64,000 nucleotides of DNA, from positions 74,123,410 through 74,187,409 of the forward strand of contig CM043960.1 in NCBI GenBank assembly GCA_014529385.2, written 5' to 3'. The DNA is from Adiantum capillus-veneris. Taxonomy: Eukaryota; Streptophyta; Polypodiopsida; Polypodiales; Pteridaceae. The first letter of the stretch is position 1. Every line of letters begins with the position of its first letter. The notes beneath the pieces were generated by a model. That model made no database searches. It was not told the origin of the DNA and saw only the letters and a list, made by a program, of their open reading frames with translations. Both the position numbers and the translations under genes were made by a program. This document shows positions 11,802 through 21,775 of the stretch, one piece after another.

Positions 11802-12464
11802 CCGAGCTAAGCTTTGAGAGAGAGAGTGTGTGAGGGAGAGGGAGGGGTGAGTCTTTGGGATAAGAGAGAGAGGGAGTGTGTGAGGGAGAGGGAGGGGTAA
11901 GGTGGGGAGTGGGGTATGGGAGATGTGTGGGTGAGAGGGAGAGGGGGGGTTCATCGTCTTGCATGGGAGATTGAGGACGAGGGGGGGGGGGGGATAAGTC
12001 AATGGGTGGAGTAAGGGAATATATCCGCGGGCCAAGGGGGGGGGGGGATGAGGCCGATGGAGGGTGAGGCGAGTGGGTGGGGAAGAGGGAGGAGGGGTCG
12101 GGGAGGGAATATTAGCAGGCCAAAAAGGGGGGGTGGGGAAGAGTGGTAGGGGTGAAATGAGAGGGGGAATGTAAAGGCGAGTGTAAGAGTGAGTGTAAGA
12201 ATACGGAGAGCGGAAGGGGGGGGGGGGGGGGGTGGGGGGGTTGCATGTGGCTCACACAAAGGGAGCAGGAGAGAGGGGTCCGGAGTTTTTTTTCAAAGCT
12301 TCTGCCTGCAGAGGAGGGTAAAGTGGGAGAGAGAGATATTAGGGAAGGGTATGTAGGGAAAAATGAGGGAGAGAGAGAGAGAGAGTTTTTATCCAATGCC
12401 CGTAGGGTGGGGGGAGGGGGAAAATAAGCTACGATGGGGGGGTTACTAAGAGTGGGGAGGGTCA
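11559..12464 (-). repeat. Tat-F 5' LTR
   Basis: Bounded by TGAC (11559) and GTCA (12461-12464), it starts right beside the primer site. Most of its length is a purine-rich plus strand (GA repeats, G runs, GGGAG blocks), so ORFs here translate to Ser/Leu or Pro repeats and are not genes. No second copy remains in the window, so the outer boundary rests on the TG/CA rule and the loss of base-composition bias at 12465. Confidence 0.6.
11722..11799. repeat. (GA)39 microsatellite in LTR
   Basis: About 78 bp of uninterrupted GA inside the Tat-F LTR. It is followed by 600 bp of further purine-rich sequence with long G runs near 11981, 12040, 12128 and 12219. Confidence 0.95.
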
Positions 12465-12508
12465 ATGAGTTTTTTTTCTTTTTTTCTTTGATTTCCGAAA
12501 GTCGGCTA

Positions 12509-13219
12509 TCAATGTGTCTCAGTCGTTTGCTTTTCGCATTTGTTCTTCTTGTTGTTTTTCCATGGTTTAGTTTTGATAAACCGGCCAGTGACCTTGTCTT
12601 TGACACAATCGTCAGCTTTTACAAGCCTTAGATATCCCGTTTTGTCATTGACAAGAGGCATGGGTTTATGCCTATTCACTCTTGATTTCCTTGTTCTCTT
12701 TGATCTATACCGCTCTTGTCGACTAGGTTTTTGATTAGGAAACTCATAAAACCTGTCCGATCTCGATATATACTTCCTATTCGTCTCTGATCCACTTGGC
12801 CTTTCGTCATCATCATCTATCATTTGGATTTCATCACCCATTGATGGAAGGTCATCGCTTAGTGAATCTGTGAATTTATCCTTTGTTCGATTCCTATCAT
12901 CCACTATAGATATCTCATCAACTATTCTTTTACACTCAATCTTGCGTAGTGGTTCTTCTTGTTCCTTGCTCTCTGATCCTGACTCACAAATGACGCTAGC
13001 CATTTGCAACGTTACTAGGTCGTATCCTTCATCGTCACAAAATTTTGTAGGCGTGCATTCATTAACACATACATCCAAGGTTGACAATATTTGAGTCCAC
13101 CCAAATGGCTGAAATAAATGTTCAGGGAAAGGTTCTGGGAGATAAGCCTCGTCTTCTACGGACCTTTCCAACACACATTCCTCTTTGATTAAGTCTCCAC
13201 AATCAGATGCTCCACACAT
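12509..13219 (-). pseudogene. Gyp-H acidic ORF after protease
   Basis: A 236-codon frame follows the protease frame with a short overlap at 13203-13219, in another phase. It is rich in Asp/Glu (MIDDDDER, CDDEGYD, SGSESKEQEE), then turns strongly basic near residues 160-190 (RQERYRSKRTRKSR). It has the position and composition of the linker between protease and reverse transcriptase in gypsy elements, but no polymerase follows. It ends 45 bp from the Tat-F LTR edge. Confidence 0.5.
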
Positions 13220-13988
13220 CCAGACATGAGTTTTCGTTTGTAACCACGCATGTGTTTTCGTTTCTAACCACGCATGTATTTATTTTTCGTTCACCGTTGG
13301 TTGAATCAAATTCTTGCACTGGTGTTTTTGCAACGTCTCTATAGCTGTGATCTTTCATGTTGATTTTCGTTATTAGCTCCTCATGCCTTAGGTAAATTTG
13401 GTTGTACCCCCAATCTTGTATCATTTTGAGTTGACGCATACAAGGTCGCCCCAAAATAATGTCAAAGTTGTTCGTTTTTCCGAGATCTACCTCGGCAAAG
13501 GTTTGCTCATAGTTAATTTCACACGAAGTTACAACTATTTGGTCTAGAATTCCCAATGGTCTCTCTACATACCCATCTGCAAGTTGCAGTTTCATTCTCG
13601 TCTTTTTGAGAGCTGGATGACCCCATTTCTCCCAGATTTTCTTTGTAGCAATCCCAACTCCCGCTCCACTGTCCAGGATAGCTACCATCTTTATATATTG
13701 ATATTCAATGGATAAGGTTGTATTACCTTCTTCACCTTCACAACAATCTCCGACCTTGTTTATGGGCACATGTTGGGCTTTGGGTTGACCTTCCCGTTTG
13801 TTTTCTTCTACAGTAGGGTTTGTCTGAAGAGGAATATTTATTCCTTTGTTCTCCAAATGTTTCCCCATGCCTTTCCATAAGTGTCGTCTGACTCTCAAGA
13901 GTTCTGACAAGGTGATTGTGCATGTTACAAGTGTCGACAGCATCTCTTGAAGACTTTTTGAGTCAATCATTTGTGGAATAGTTCTCAT
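13203..13988 (-). pseudogene. Gyp-H aspartic protease
   Basis: The 261-codon frame has the retropepsin active-site motif ILDSGAGVGI at about residues 104-113. After it come the ADGYVERPLG flap region and IILGRPCMRQLKMIQDWG, the standard second protease motif. The N-terminal 100 residues are a linker from gag. The catalytic Asp is present. The frame is open here, but flanking frames show shifts on both sides. Confidence 0.75.
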
Positions 13989-14032
13989 GTGGGATGGAAC
14001 TAATCTTATCTCCGATTTTTCCTCGTGTTCAC

Positions 14033-14727
14033 CTATAAATGAAGGCAGGTTTTCAGGGATTGAGCTTTGCTTTCCATCGAAACCTCCGTTCCTGCATCTC
14101 CATACAACGATTGTATATCTCCTTGATAAAATTCGTTATCCATGTTAACCTCAGGAATTGGTGCAGACTGTAACATCGCGCTTCCGTTCTTTCTATTTCT
14201 AATGGTTTCCCATAAGTGTTGTGGCCATGGTTCTTCCACTTATGGAATTGGCATTATAGTCATTGACTTAGCATCATCAGTGGTGTTCGGCACCACTCGG
14301 TGATCCAATGACACTATCGTTTCAGGCCCGGGTTCGTTTATTCATTGATCTTGTGTTTTTCTCGCTCTTTGTGAATCAGCACTTCTTGTTCTGGGGTTCT
14401 AATCGCATTAGGTTCCATCAATGCCTGAGCTATTTCAATGAGGTGTTTACACATTTCCAAACACTTCGTTTCCACTTCTGGTTGAGGATAAGTCAACCAT
14501 CTCTGTTCTAGGGTTTGGTTTGTTTTTAGCCTCACTTCATACGCTTGTAATAGAGCATCTAAAGGCTTTAGAACTTTCTTGACCAAGACTGATCCCCTTG
14601 AGGATGCTTTCCTTAGCTTGTTGTTGTCCTCAGTAGTTTTACTAGCTCTCTCTTGTTTCAGTTGCTCTTTCATTTCATGTAACTCATTTTGCATGGAGAT
14701 TTGGCTTTTTTCCCTTTTTGTTTTCAT
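14033..14727 (-). pseudogene. Gyp-H coiled-coil segment between gag and protease
   Basis: 14727-14338 is Lys/Glu-rich with a heptad-like stretch (ELHEMKEQLKQE), then LKPLDALLQAYEVRLK. 14239-14033 is a short continuation in another frame. The first piece shares phase with the gag/knuckle frame just upstream (15699-14785), separated by a stop at 14785. This looks like the gag-protease connector. I know no function for it. Confidence 0.5.
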
Positions 14728-14784
14728 TCTGTCTTGTTTCGCCTTCCAAGATTTCCGCTAGGTTCTCACAGATAAACTCTCATT

Positions 14785-15699
14785 TTATGTGGGTATTGGC
14801 AACTCGACCTTTTCTTCCAATGGATTGTTTTTCTCTAAGTCCTTGTCTTGGGCTCTGGTTACCTCATTGATTTGGATCATGGGTTCGGTTTCTGATCCAC
14901 TGCTTGCACTTGGTAACACCCCCACAATATTTACAATTGCTTTTCCCTTGTTGTCCGGATTCCTTGGGCAATCTAGCAGTATGTGATTCACACCACACCC
15001 GTCACAAAACCCATAAATTTTTACTCTTTTTCCTTTGAAAGGACAATTACGCTCCCAATGATCTATACTTCCATAGCTATAGCACGGTCCAATTGGTGGT
15101 TGATTTTGAGGAGGTGGTCCCATAGGTTGTCCCGCCCTATTAGGATATCCTCTTGGTTTGTAGTTCTCGTTCGCAATGAGCATTAGCGTTCTTTCGTCCA
15201 CCAAATATTGATCCCTCGAAGGTTGTGCTACATACGTTGGTGGAGCCATACCTTCGTTATTTCCCCATGGTTGATAGGCTTTGTCTGCGTACATCTGTGG
15301 TTCAGGTTCAGTTACGTAAGGCTCATTTGGTTCCTCGTAATAAAAAATTTGAGGCATACTATTTGTTCCTGGTGATGCTTCGTAAGGTTGAGCATACCTA
15401 ATCATGGCCCTATTTTCTTGTGGTAATGGAGGTTGTTGACCAACCACAAGTTGAGGTCTGTCTGCTCCTGCTACCATATTCACATTTGTCCCAACTTGAT
15501 ATCTTGGAGGAGGTGGCTGGGGTGGTCCTGCTGGAGGTCCATACGGCCTTTCCCTCACATAGTTTTTGTTGTAAAGACACTCATCCGTGCCATGGTTTGT
15601 CCATTTTTGCTCTATGGCGCACCATTTCAGTACTCGACTGGTGTTTTCGGCTGTTGTGTGCACCACGGCGTCAGGTGATCTGCCCCACATATGTAACAT
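14785..15699 (-). pseudogene. Gyp-H gag C-terminal region with two zinc knuckles
   Basis: A 304-codon frame, rich in Pro, Gln and Tyr over residues 50-200, ends in two CCHC-type knuckles. The second is intact (CDGCGVNHILLDC). The first reads CYSYGSIDHWERNC, where the second Cys has become Tyr. Nucleocapsid knuckles bind element RNA during packaging. A frameshift separates this frame from the gag core at 15857-16093. Confidence 0.75.
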
Positions 15700-15856
15700 T
15701 TACTCATCTGAGGCCGTCTCATCCCTGGATTTGATCTCATATGTTGTTGCATTCTCTTCGTTACTTCCTCTATCATCTGGTCAGCTGTCGGCATCGAAGA
15801 AGCCTGAGCCTCTTTCTTGGTAGAGGGTTCACTCTTAATAGATGAAGAGCCACTGG

Positions 15857-17009
15857 TTATACTGAATCAGTATCCTCTAACACTTCCCCATATGCTTTGC
15901 AGTTATCAACAAGATATAACGCTTCCCTTGTAACCTGTTCAAATGAGCTACAGGCTTTCAAGTGAAGGTCCTTTTTCAAGGTTTTGTTTCTAAGTCCTTC
16001 AATGAAGAGCACAGACAATCTCTCGTCCTGCGGCAATTCTCTCCCTGGGCACCTCTCGATGTATTGCTTGAATCTCAAGGATGCTTCCTTCACTTTTTTG
16101 TTCTCCTTTTGTTTGAAAGCATATATCTGGGTGAAAGCATGTTAACCTGTCGCACTTTTTGTGCTAGTTAGCAGTTTCAAGTTAGCACATCTTTGAAAAG
16201 TTGGGCGTCCGGTAAATTTTTTACAAATAATATCAAAATTTGTCAGAGGTTGTACATTTGGATTCCTTGTTTCAAGTGATTTCTATTGATATATCATATG
16301 TCATAGATCTTGGAGATGTAGCTCAAGTTATTGTACTAGTTAGCATATGTCAAAATTGTGCTAGTTAACATTTTCCGGGACATGAAAAATCATGACAAGT
16401 TAACATGCTTTCACCCATCTGTGATACAATATTATGCTTTATACCCCTTTTTGAGAATTCTTCCGCGAACTCCTGTAACACATGTTCAATATTCGGACAA
16501 GTTTCAGGGTTCAAAGGTTGAAACCACGTTAGGGACGTCCCTTCCAAGGTTAGCCCGAATCCCTCATATTGAGTATGGAAATCAGTGATCTGCTCTGCTC
16601 TTAAGACTTTCTTGAAGAGCGATACATGGGCATATGGATCCCCTGATCTGCTATACTTCTTTGGCATGCACTTCGCTACCTGGGATGGTCTCATCTATCC
16701 ATTTTCTGCGACCAATCTCAATGCTCCCGTGTCTCGACTTAATTGTTCTCGTACATCATGGATGTCGTGGGTTGCTCTCGTTGGCTCCCATGCCATGAAT
16801 CTACTACTAGGAGGCAAATGTGATGGTGCTGCTGCAAATGTCGGACCTACTACGGTATGTGTAGAGATAGGAACCGCACTACCTCGATTCGTAGCCATTG
16901 ATTCTCTAGAACGTAATGTTCCCATGGGGCTTGGCATAGAATAATGAGGTCGACTGAAAGAATCCGCTACTTGAGTCCTCTCTCCACCTGTTGCCATCGG
17001 GTCTGGCAT
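15857..17009 (-). pseudogene. Gyp-H gag core, interrupted by a TIR element
   Basis: 17009-16695 and 16694-16417 share one frame, split by a TAG, and contain YSRSGDPYAHV, GTSLTWFQPL and FAEEFSKRGI. The frame is then opened by a 288-bp insertion. It continues at 16128-15857 with YAFKQKENKKV, ASLRFKQYIERC and LSVLFIEGL, a typical retrotransposon gag core. Removing the insertion plus one 4-bp duplication (292 bp) restores both the local protein sequence and the frame. Confidence 0.8.
16129..16416. mobile_element. MITE-like TIR element, copy 1 (complete)
   Basis: 288 bp bounded by GGGTGAAAGCATGTTAAC and its inverted copy, with imperfect inverted repeats of about 24 bp. ATCT flanks both sides (16125-16128 and 16417-16420) as a target-site duplication. 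It contains no ORF of note. The gag frame around it is restored when it is removed, so the boundaries are secure. The 4-bp duplication does not point clearly to one superfamily. A second, clipped copy lies at 60309-60595. Confidence 0.9.
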
Positions 17010-17132
17010 GACACTTGTAAGTGCTGGTCTCAGTGGGCTTGGAGTGACATAATAATGGTGGAGTGGTCCACCAAAGTACGTATATCCTTAGAATCCTTTT
17101 TATCGATTGCTGCGCATTGTCTTCTATATTTT

Positions 17133-17858
17133 TCATATGCGAAAATTTTTCGTTTTTGATCCCTCTGTGTAGGTGAAGACATAAAGTCTTTTCCGCTCTG
17201 TCATCTCATCGACGTAGGGTTCCTCGCATCTATAATAGAGATCTTCCTCTCCATTATTATATTTGTATATCCCCACGTAGACGCTGTCTGTGTTGACTCT
17301 CAAAGTTTTGTTTTCTCGCCTTAACCTCGCATTAGGGAAGCTCATTGTTGGTGATTTCTCCTCGGGTTCCTCATCTATGTTGGCTTTTGTGCCCATCAAT
17401 CCCCACTTTTCCACAATGTTAGGATTTAGGACTACCAAGTACATGATACATTTTTCATCTAGGTACCTATCTCCGCTATAGCTCACAGGCACTAAGTCCT
17501 TGAACTCACTTGGTCTATCTTCTATTTTCACACAATAGCGGTCCATACCATCTTTGTAGATCTTGGCACCTTGCTTGTTGTCATATTGATACTTGATGAA
17601 CAATAGATTCATTGTGGCCAAAGGGTCCGATGGTCCTACTGCCATGTTTTCTCTTTCGTTTAGGTTTAAATGTCCCAAGTGTTCTGTGAAATACTTGTAA
17701 GATCTCTCTGAAGAAGTATCAAAAATACTTTCTTCAGGGATCGGCTCCAACGGTCGTACTACACCTTGGTTTACGCTCTCCTCTATTGATAAAACACTTG
17801 CTTGATCCGCTAAATTTCGATACTGGCTATTGATTTGTTTTCCCGATCTCAAAAACAT
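17133..17858 (-). pseudogene. Gyp-H first ORF before gag core (unknown)
   Basis: A 241-codon open frame starts MFLRSGKQINSQY. It has an acidic middle (EPIPEESIFDTSSE), VEKWGLMGTKAN, and a basic end (MTERKRLYVFTYTEG). I do not recognise a domain. It may be the N-terminus of Gag or a separate ORF, and a frame change follows at about 17135. It is the longest undamaged frame in Gyp-H. Confidence 0.5.
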
Positions 17859-17859
17859 G

Positions 17860-19378
17860 AAGAAAGTGGAATTTCCCGATTGAATCCAAACCTCTTAACT
17901 GGAAATGGAGTTATCTTCCAAACCTCCCGATTGCATGGATTGTTACTTGATCGGTTTCTGCAAATGAATACACTTGATGGCTATGAGATCACTGTATCAT
18001 TCCAACTGCCAGCAGATTCAACAACTTCACAATGACTTCAACACAATTTTGCTTGGAGATTATTGACAGTATGTCCAATTTGGGTTTTGACAACTCATGA
18101 TATCTTAAATAGTCTAGGTCTATGAACAGGTCAAAAATGAGTCAGATCTGGGCCACAGGTACACCGATTGCGATCGTACTTCTGAGCCCAAATTTGATGA
18201 AACTTCACCAGCTTGTTCACTATGCTATTTCAAGGCTACCCACCTGATACTTTTGTATTCAGACTCCTAAAAGTCAAGCTTTTACCAGTTCTTGGTTGGA
18301 AGTGTTTGTTTTCCTGAATCTGTCAGTTTGACTTGATTTTGGTGTTTGTTTTGGGATTTGAAAGATATCTGGGGTTGTCCTGTGTACAAGCTATCCCTCC
18401 GTACGGTTTCTTCCCAGTTTTGATGTGTTTTGGTCTACTGAAAGTCAATTTCCATGCCAGTTTAACAGTTTTTGACTTGGATCTGTATTCAAATAGTTTG
18501 AGAGGTATTTTGAGGTTTCTGGCTCTAGGTTCTTTAGAATTTTATGTTTGTATACACCTGAGGATCTCACAAATGAAATTTGGTCAAAATCTGGCACTTA
18601 GGTACACCGATCGCGATCGTAGTTCTGAGACCAAATTAGACCAAATTTGGCATGCTTGTAGACACTGATGTTTTAAGGCTATCCCCCAAGTCTTTTTGCA
18701 TTTGGGTCACCAAAAGCCAACATTTTGCACTTTCTGGGTCTGTTAGACTAGTTTTACCCAAGCGGCCTAATTTCCTTGATTTTTGATGTTTTTGGGTGTG
18801 GTTGCTTTAAACAAACTTGTTTAGAATCCTATCAAGAAGGCACACAACAAATCTTGTCCAATTCTGGCACAGAGGTACACTGATCGCGATCGTAGTACCT
18901 GGGCCAAATCTGATGAAATTTTGTCTGCTCCCTCTAACAAGTATTTCCCAGTGTTTTGTGCTACCACTTTGTGGTTTGAATCAATATCAACCCTGTTTGG
19001 TCAGATTTTCTAAATTTCAGAGTCTTATGGCCTTTTTTGCCAAAGTTATGGTTTTCTGGTTTACTTATCCTACTCCTAAGTACAGAAATGAAAGAACATA
19101 AAGAAATGAATTAAACAAACCAAACAAAATGGATTTTGGGTGAGATTTCAGTACTCAATCGAATTAGAGAAATTGAAGAGAAAAAATGCTTTGAACACTC
19201 TCACTCACAGCTCCCTAAATCTCCTAAGAGAGGATCTAGCCGGTCCACTGACTCTAGACTCCACTAAGCTCTAAACCCCTGTCTAGCAGCCTAACTAAGG
19301 TGGAAAATGGATTTGTGGATTGATCTTCTTTTAAGGAAGTTAACTGCGCACTCGGTCACTCATCACCTAAGGTGCATT
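17860..19378 (-). repeat. Gyp-H leader with three diverged direct repeats
   Basis: Near 18160, 18600 and 18870 the plus strand has GTACACCGATCGCGATCGTA or a close variant, flanked by CTGGCAC upstream and CCAAATTTGATGAAA downstream. Similar stretches continue for 100-200 bp after each. Two copies contain the 10-bp self-complementary core GATCGCGATC; the 18160 copy reads GATTGCGATC. No gene is visible in the leader. Confidence 0.65.
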
Positions 19379-19396
19379 CCCCGGCAACGGCGCCAA
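19378..19396 (-). other. Gyp-H primer-binding site
   Basis: The minus strand reads TTGGCGCCGTTGCCGGGAA directly beside the LTR end TGTTTGCGGG. TGGCGCCGTTGCCGGGGA is the common primer site of many plant Athila/Tat-type gypsy elements, with one base shorter in the G run here. Confidence 0.8.
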
Positions 19397-20426
19397 TGTT
19401 TGCGGGTCACCGCGACGGACGTCCATAGCATAACTCTCACGCATCAACATAAAATATCAATACAAGGGAAGTGACCAAGATGAGGCATGGAAACTCACTA
19501 GGGTGTCATTCCTAATCAAGTGAACTCGATGAGATGCAACAACTAACTCTACAAGCAGATCATACGCACAAAAGCCAAGTAATTTGCTATGTACTTCTAC
19601 ACAACTCTACAGTCATCACGCCCGTTTACCATGCAAATCACGTTGGATTCGCACGAAACTGGAAGGGAAGCTACAGGGGACTATCAGGAGCATATCCTAT
19701 CACTGTCACAGCATTCTGGAGAGGTACAAAGATTACTATCGTTCGTCCCAAAGTCAGTAAAAACAGTGAACAGGTGATCCTAAAGGGTCATTTTAGGGTC
19801 CCTAAAGCCTCTCCTAGGGTCAAAGCAACTTAAAATATGCGTTTAAACACTCAAAACAACAATTTGAGGTCTCAAACTCGTAGTTTAAAACCTACACCGA
19901 ATCTTGAATGATTACACTTGAATGGAAGAGCAAAGTAAGAGGAACACAATGCAATAAACAAAATTGAATTCGGATTACCGTAGCCACAATAGCGAAGATT
20001 ACAAGTTGGAGCAAGAAGAAGCTCTCAAACGTACGCTGACTTCTCAGTTTCTCATAAAAAAGATAATGTTCAAACTTACAAAATTGACCTTTATAGTTTA
20101 GGTCTTTACAAATGGCTTGTCCGGCCAAAAGCTTCTAAACTTCTAACTGGCTCTCTAATATACATTTGCTCCCAGAAAAATAATCATAAATTCTTTTAAA
20201 AGTTCTCGGCTTAGAGATGTTTTCTTACAAAAGAATTCCACAAGGGTTTCCCACAAAAATGTGACTCCTTCTCTGGAACCCATTGCTTCGTTGCTTCGTC
20301 CGCCAAACATCCCCATACCACAAAACTCAATCAGAAACGGAGCTTTGGTGGATCGGAGCAGCTCAAATACTAGTAGAAAATCACGATACATTGAAATGGC
20401 TCTTTTTGTAGACCAATATCCCCTCT
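19397..20426 (-). repeat. Gyp-H LTR (partial, outer end unclear) and unassigned sequence
   Basis: LTR sequence begins with TGTTTGCGGGTCACCGCG beside the primer site. No second copy exists in the window to fix the far end, which I place loosely near 20.1 kb. From there to 20426 I see no gene; the small frames are not convincing. Confidence 0.4.
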
Positions 20427-21564
20427 ATGATACAGGACCAAAATGCAAGTGAAAAACTCTGTGTAGATGGCATGGGTGACTTTTTTGTAGAATGGCACTT
20501 GAGTGCCGACCTAAAAGCATTAATGTGCATGTTTGGTGTATGTGGAGGTGCCAATACCAAGTATCCATGTCTATATTGCATGGCAAGCACTGGAACAAAA
20601 GGATGGCTTGCAGAACACGAGGTTGGAAAACCACCATCAAGAAATAGTGTGAACGTCATCAACTACCCATCGTCTTCTATGATTTGGGATCCAATTCTAA
20701 CAATATATTTAAAAAATGTATAGATATGTACAATGCATGCAGAGATTAGAATCTTGGACAAATTTCTTCGACTCCATCTTGATTATGCATATTCTATTAA
20801 GCCAACTAAACTTACAGATGAGTGCATAGAAAAATGCGAGGCTTTGCTCTCTCAAATGGGTTTTCATGGTGATCAAGTGCATCTAAAAAAAGATCCTACT
20901 CTTTCAAAAGGAACAGGTGATGTTTTGCAAGATGTTTCAATGGGTGGAGCAAAAGCCAGAAGATTTTTGAGTAACCATGACAACAAATAAGTTGATGCTA
21001 TGTGAAACTGCTGGAAGGATCTTTGTGTAATAACAACCAATGTCAAAAGTAGACCAAATGTAGCCAACAAACGCATGGAAGTGTGGAAGAAGCTCAACAA
21101 ATTTTTGAAAGTTTTGAGACAACAAGTTAGCTCTGCTACTTATGCAGATGAGTCTAAAAAGACAATAAAGCTTTTAATAACTGCTATTATAGATGCTTGG
21201 GGAGCAAAAGACATCACATATTACTTGGTGAGTATTCAATTACTTTCTAAAGTCTGGATGGTATTTTACATTGCATCCTATTGAGTTCAACTAACTTTTT
21301 TTAAATTTTTAGCATAATTTGTACTTGCATGGACCATATTTTGCAAAACAAGGACCCCTTGCAACATGGAATACTCAGGGAATGGAAAAATCTCACTATC
21401 AAGCAAGGAATTCTTTTTTCAAATGTACAAGAAAGGGAGGGGGACAAAGAAGGAGCAATGCACTAAAGGAATTATTCAATTGATTCTATAGGAGGCAATT
21501 ACAGCGGATGAGATCAAACAACCATGCTGCTCAACCACAGATGGAGATTAATGCTTCACTTTGA
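20427..21564 (+). pseudogene. transposase-like gene with one intron (decayed)
   Basis: One reading frame runs from 20427 to 21227 with stops at 20721, 20988 and 21003. It then crosses a clean intron (21228-21312, 85 bp, GTGAGT to TTTTTAG, phase 0) and continues to 21564 with one more stop at 21481. Recognisable stretches are CVDGMGDFFVEWHLSADLK, KYPCLYC (paired Cys), MHAEIRILDKFLRLHL, then across the intron TYYL/HNLYLHGPYF, and QGMEKSHYQARN with FFKCTRKGGG. This resembles uncharacterised transposase-like proteins of invertebrates and non-seed plants whose tail reads H.PEF...QQGLEK.N. I cannot name the family. The gene sits tail to tail with the minus-strand gene at 21776-23247. Confidence 0.6.
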
Positions 21565-21775
21565 AACTTTGTACCTAATCTTTCTAAAGAGATCCAAATT
21601 CAAAAAAGATATTTGGTGCAAAAAGTTGTCAAATTTACATGAGTTTTTGTTTTTTTTTCATATCTGTAGGCATGTCACCCATATATCTCAAAAACGTTCT
21701 TCTTTTATAGCCCCCAAGAAGGTTGACATTTGTCTCCTCAACTGCTGCTCCATAGCTAGAGTAGCAAAGAAAGTA

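Larger units (their letters stand above)
6670..12464 (-). mobile_element. Tat-F: truncated Tat-like Ty3/gypsy element
   Basis: Read from high to low coordinates: 5' LTR (12464-11559), primer site, leader with pre-gag ORFs, gag, protease region, reverse transcriptase, RNase H and the start of a second RNase H. Integrase and the 3' LTR are missing, so the element is cut off near 6670. Protein similarity along its length to Tat-E at 43.6-54.7 kb, the same unusual primer site and the FFDGA start of a second RNase H place it in the Tat-like group. ATGAG follows the LTR outer end at 12465-12469; the matching duplication is lost with the other end. Confidence 0.8.
12465..20130 (-). mobile_element. 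Gyp-H: gypsy-like element with gag and protease only
   Basis: In minus-strand order: LTR end at 19397, primer site, a 1.5-kb leader with direct repeats, a first ORF, gag with two zinc knuckles, a coiled-coil stretch and protease with a long acidic tail. The body stops at the Tat-F LTR (12464). No reverse transcriptase, RNase H or integrase follows, so it is either cut by Tat-F or non-autonomous. The outer LTR end is not defined. Confidence 0.65.

Noticed and set aside
11661-12035. Minus-strand ORFs rich in Ser/Leu and Pro
   Set aside because: They are translations of the GA microsatellite and purine tract of the Tat-F LTR. No start context or domain.
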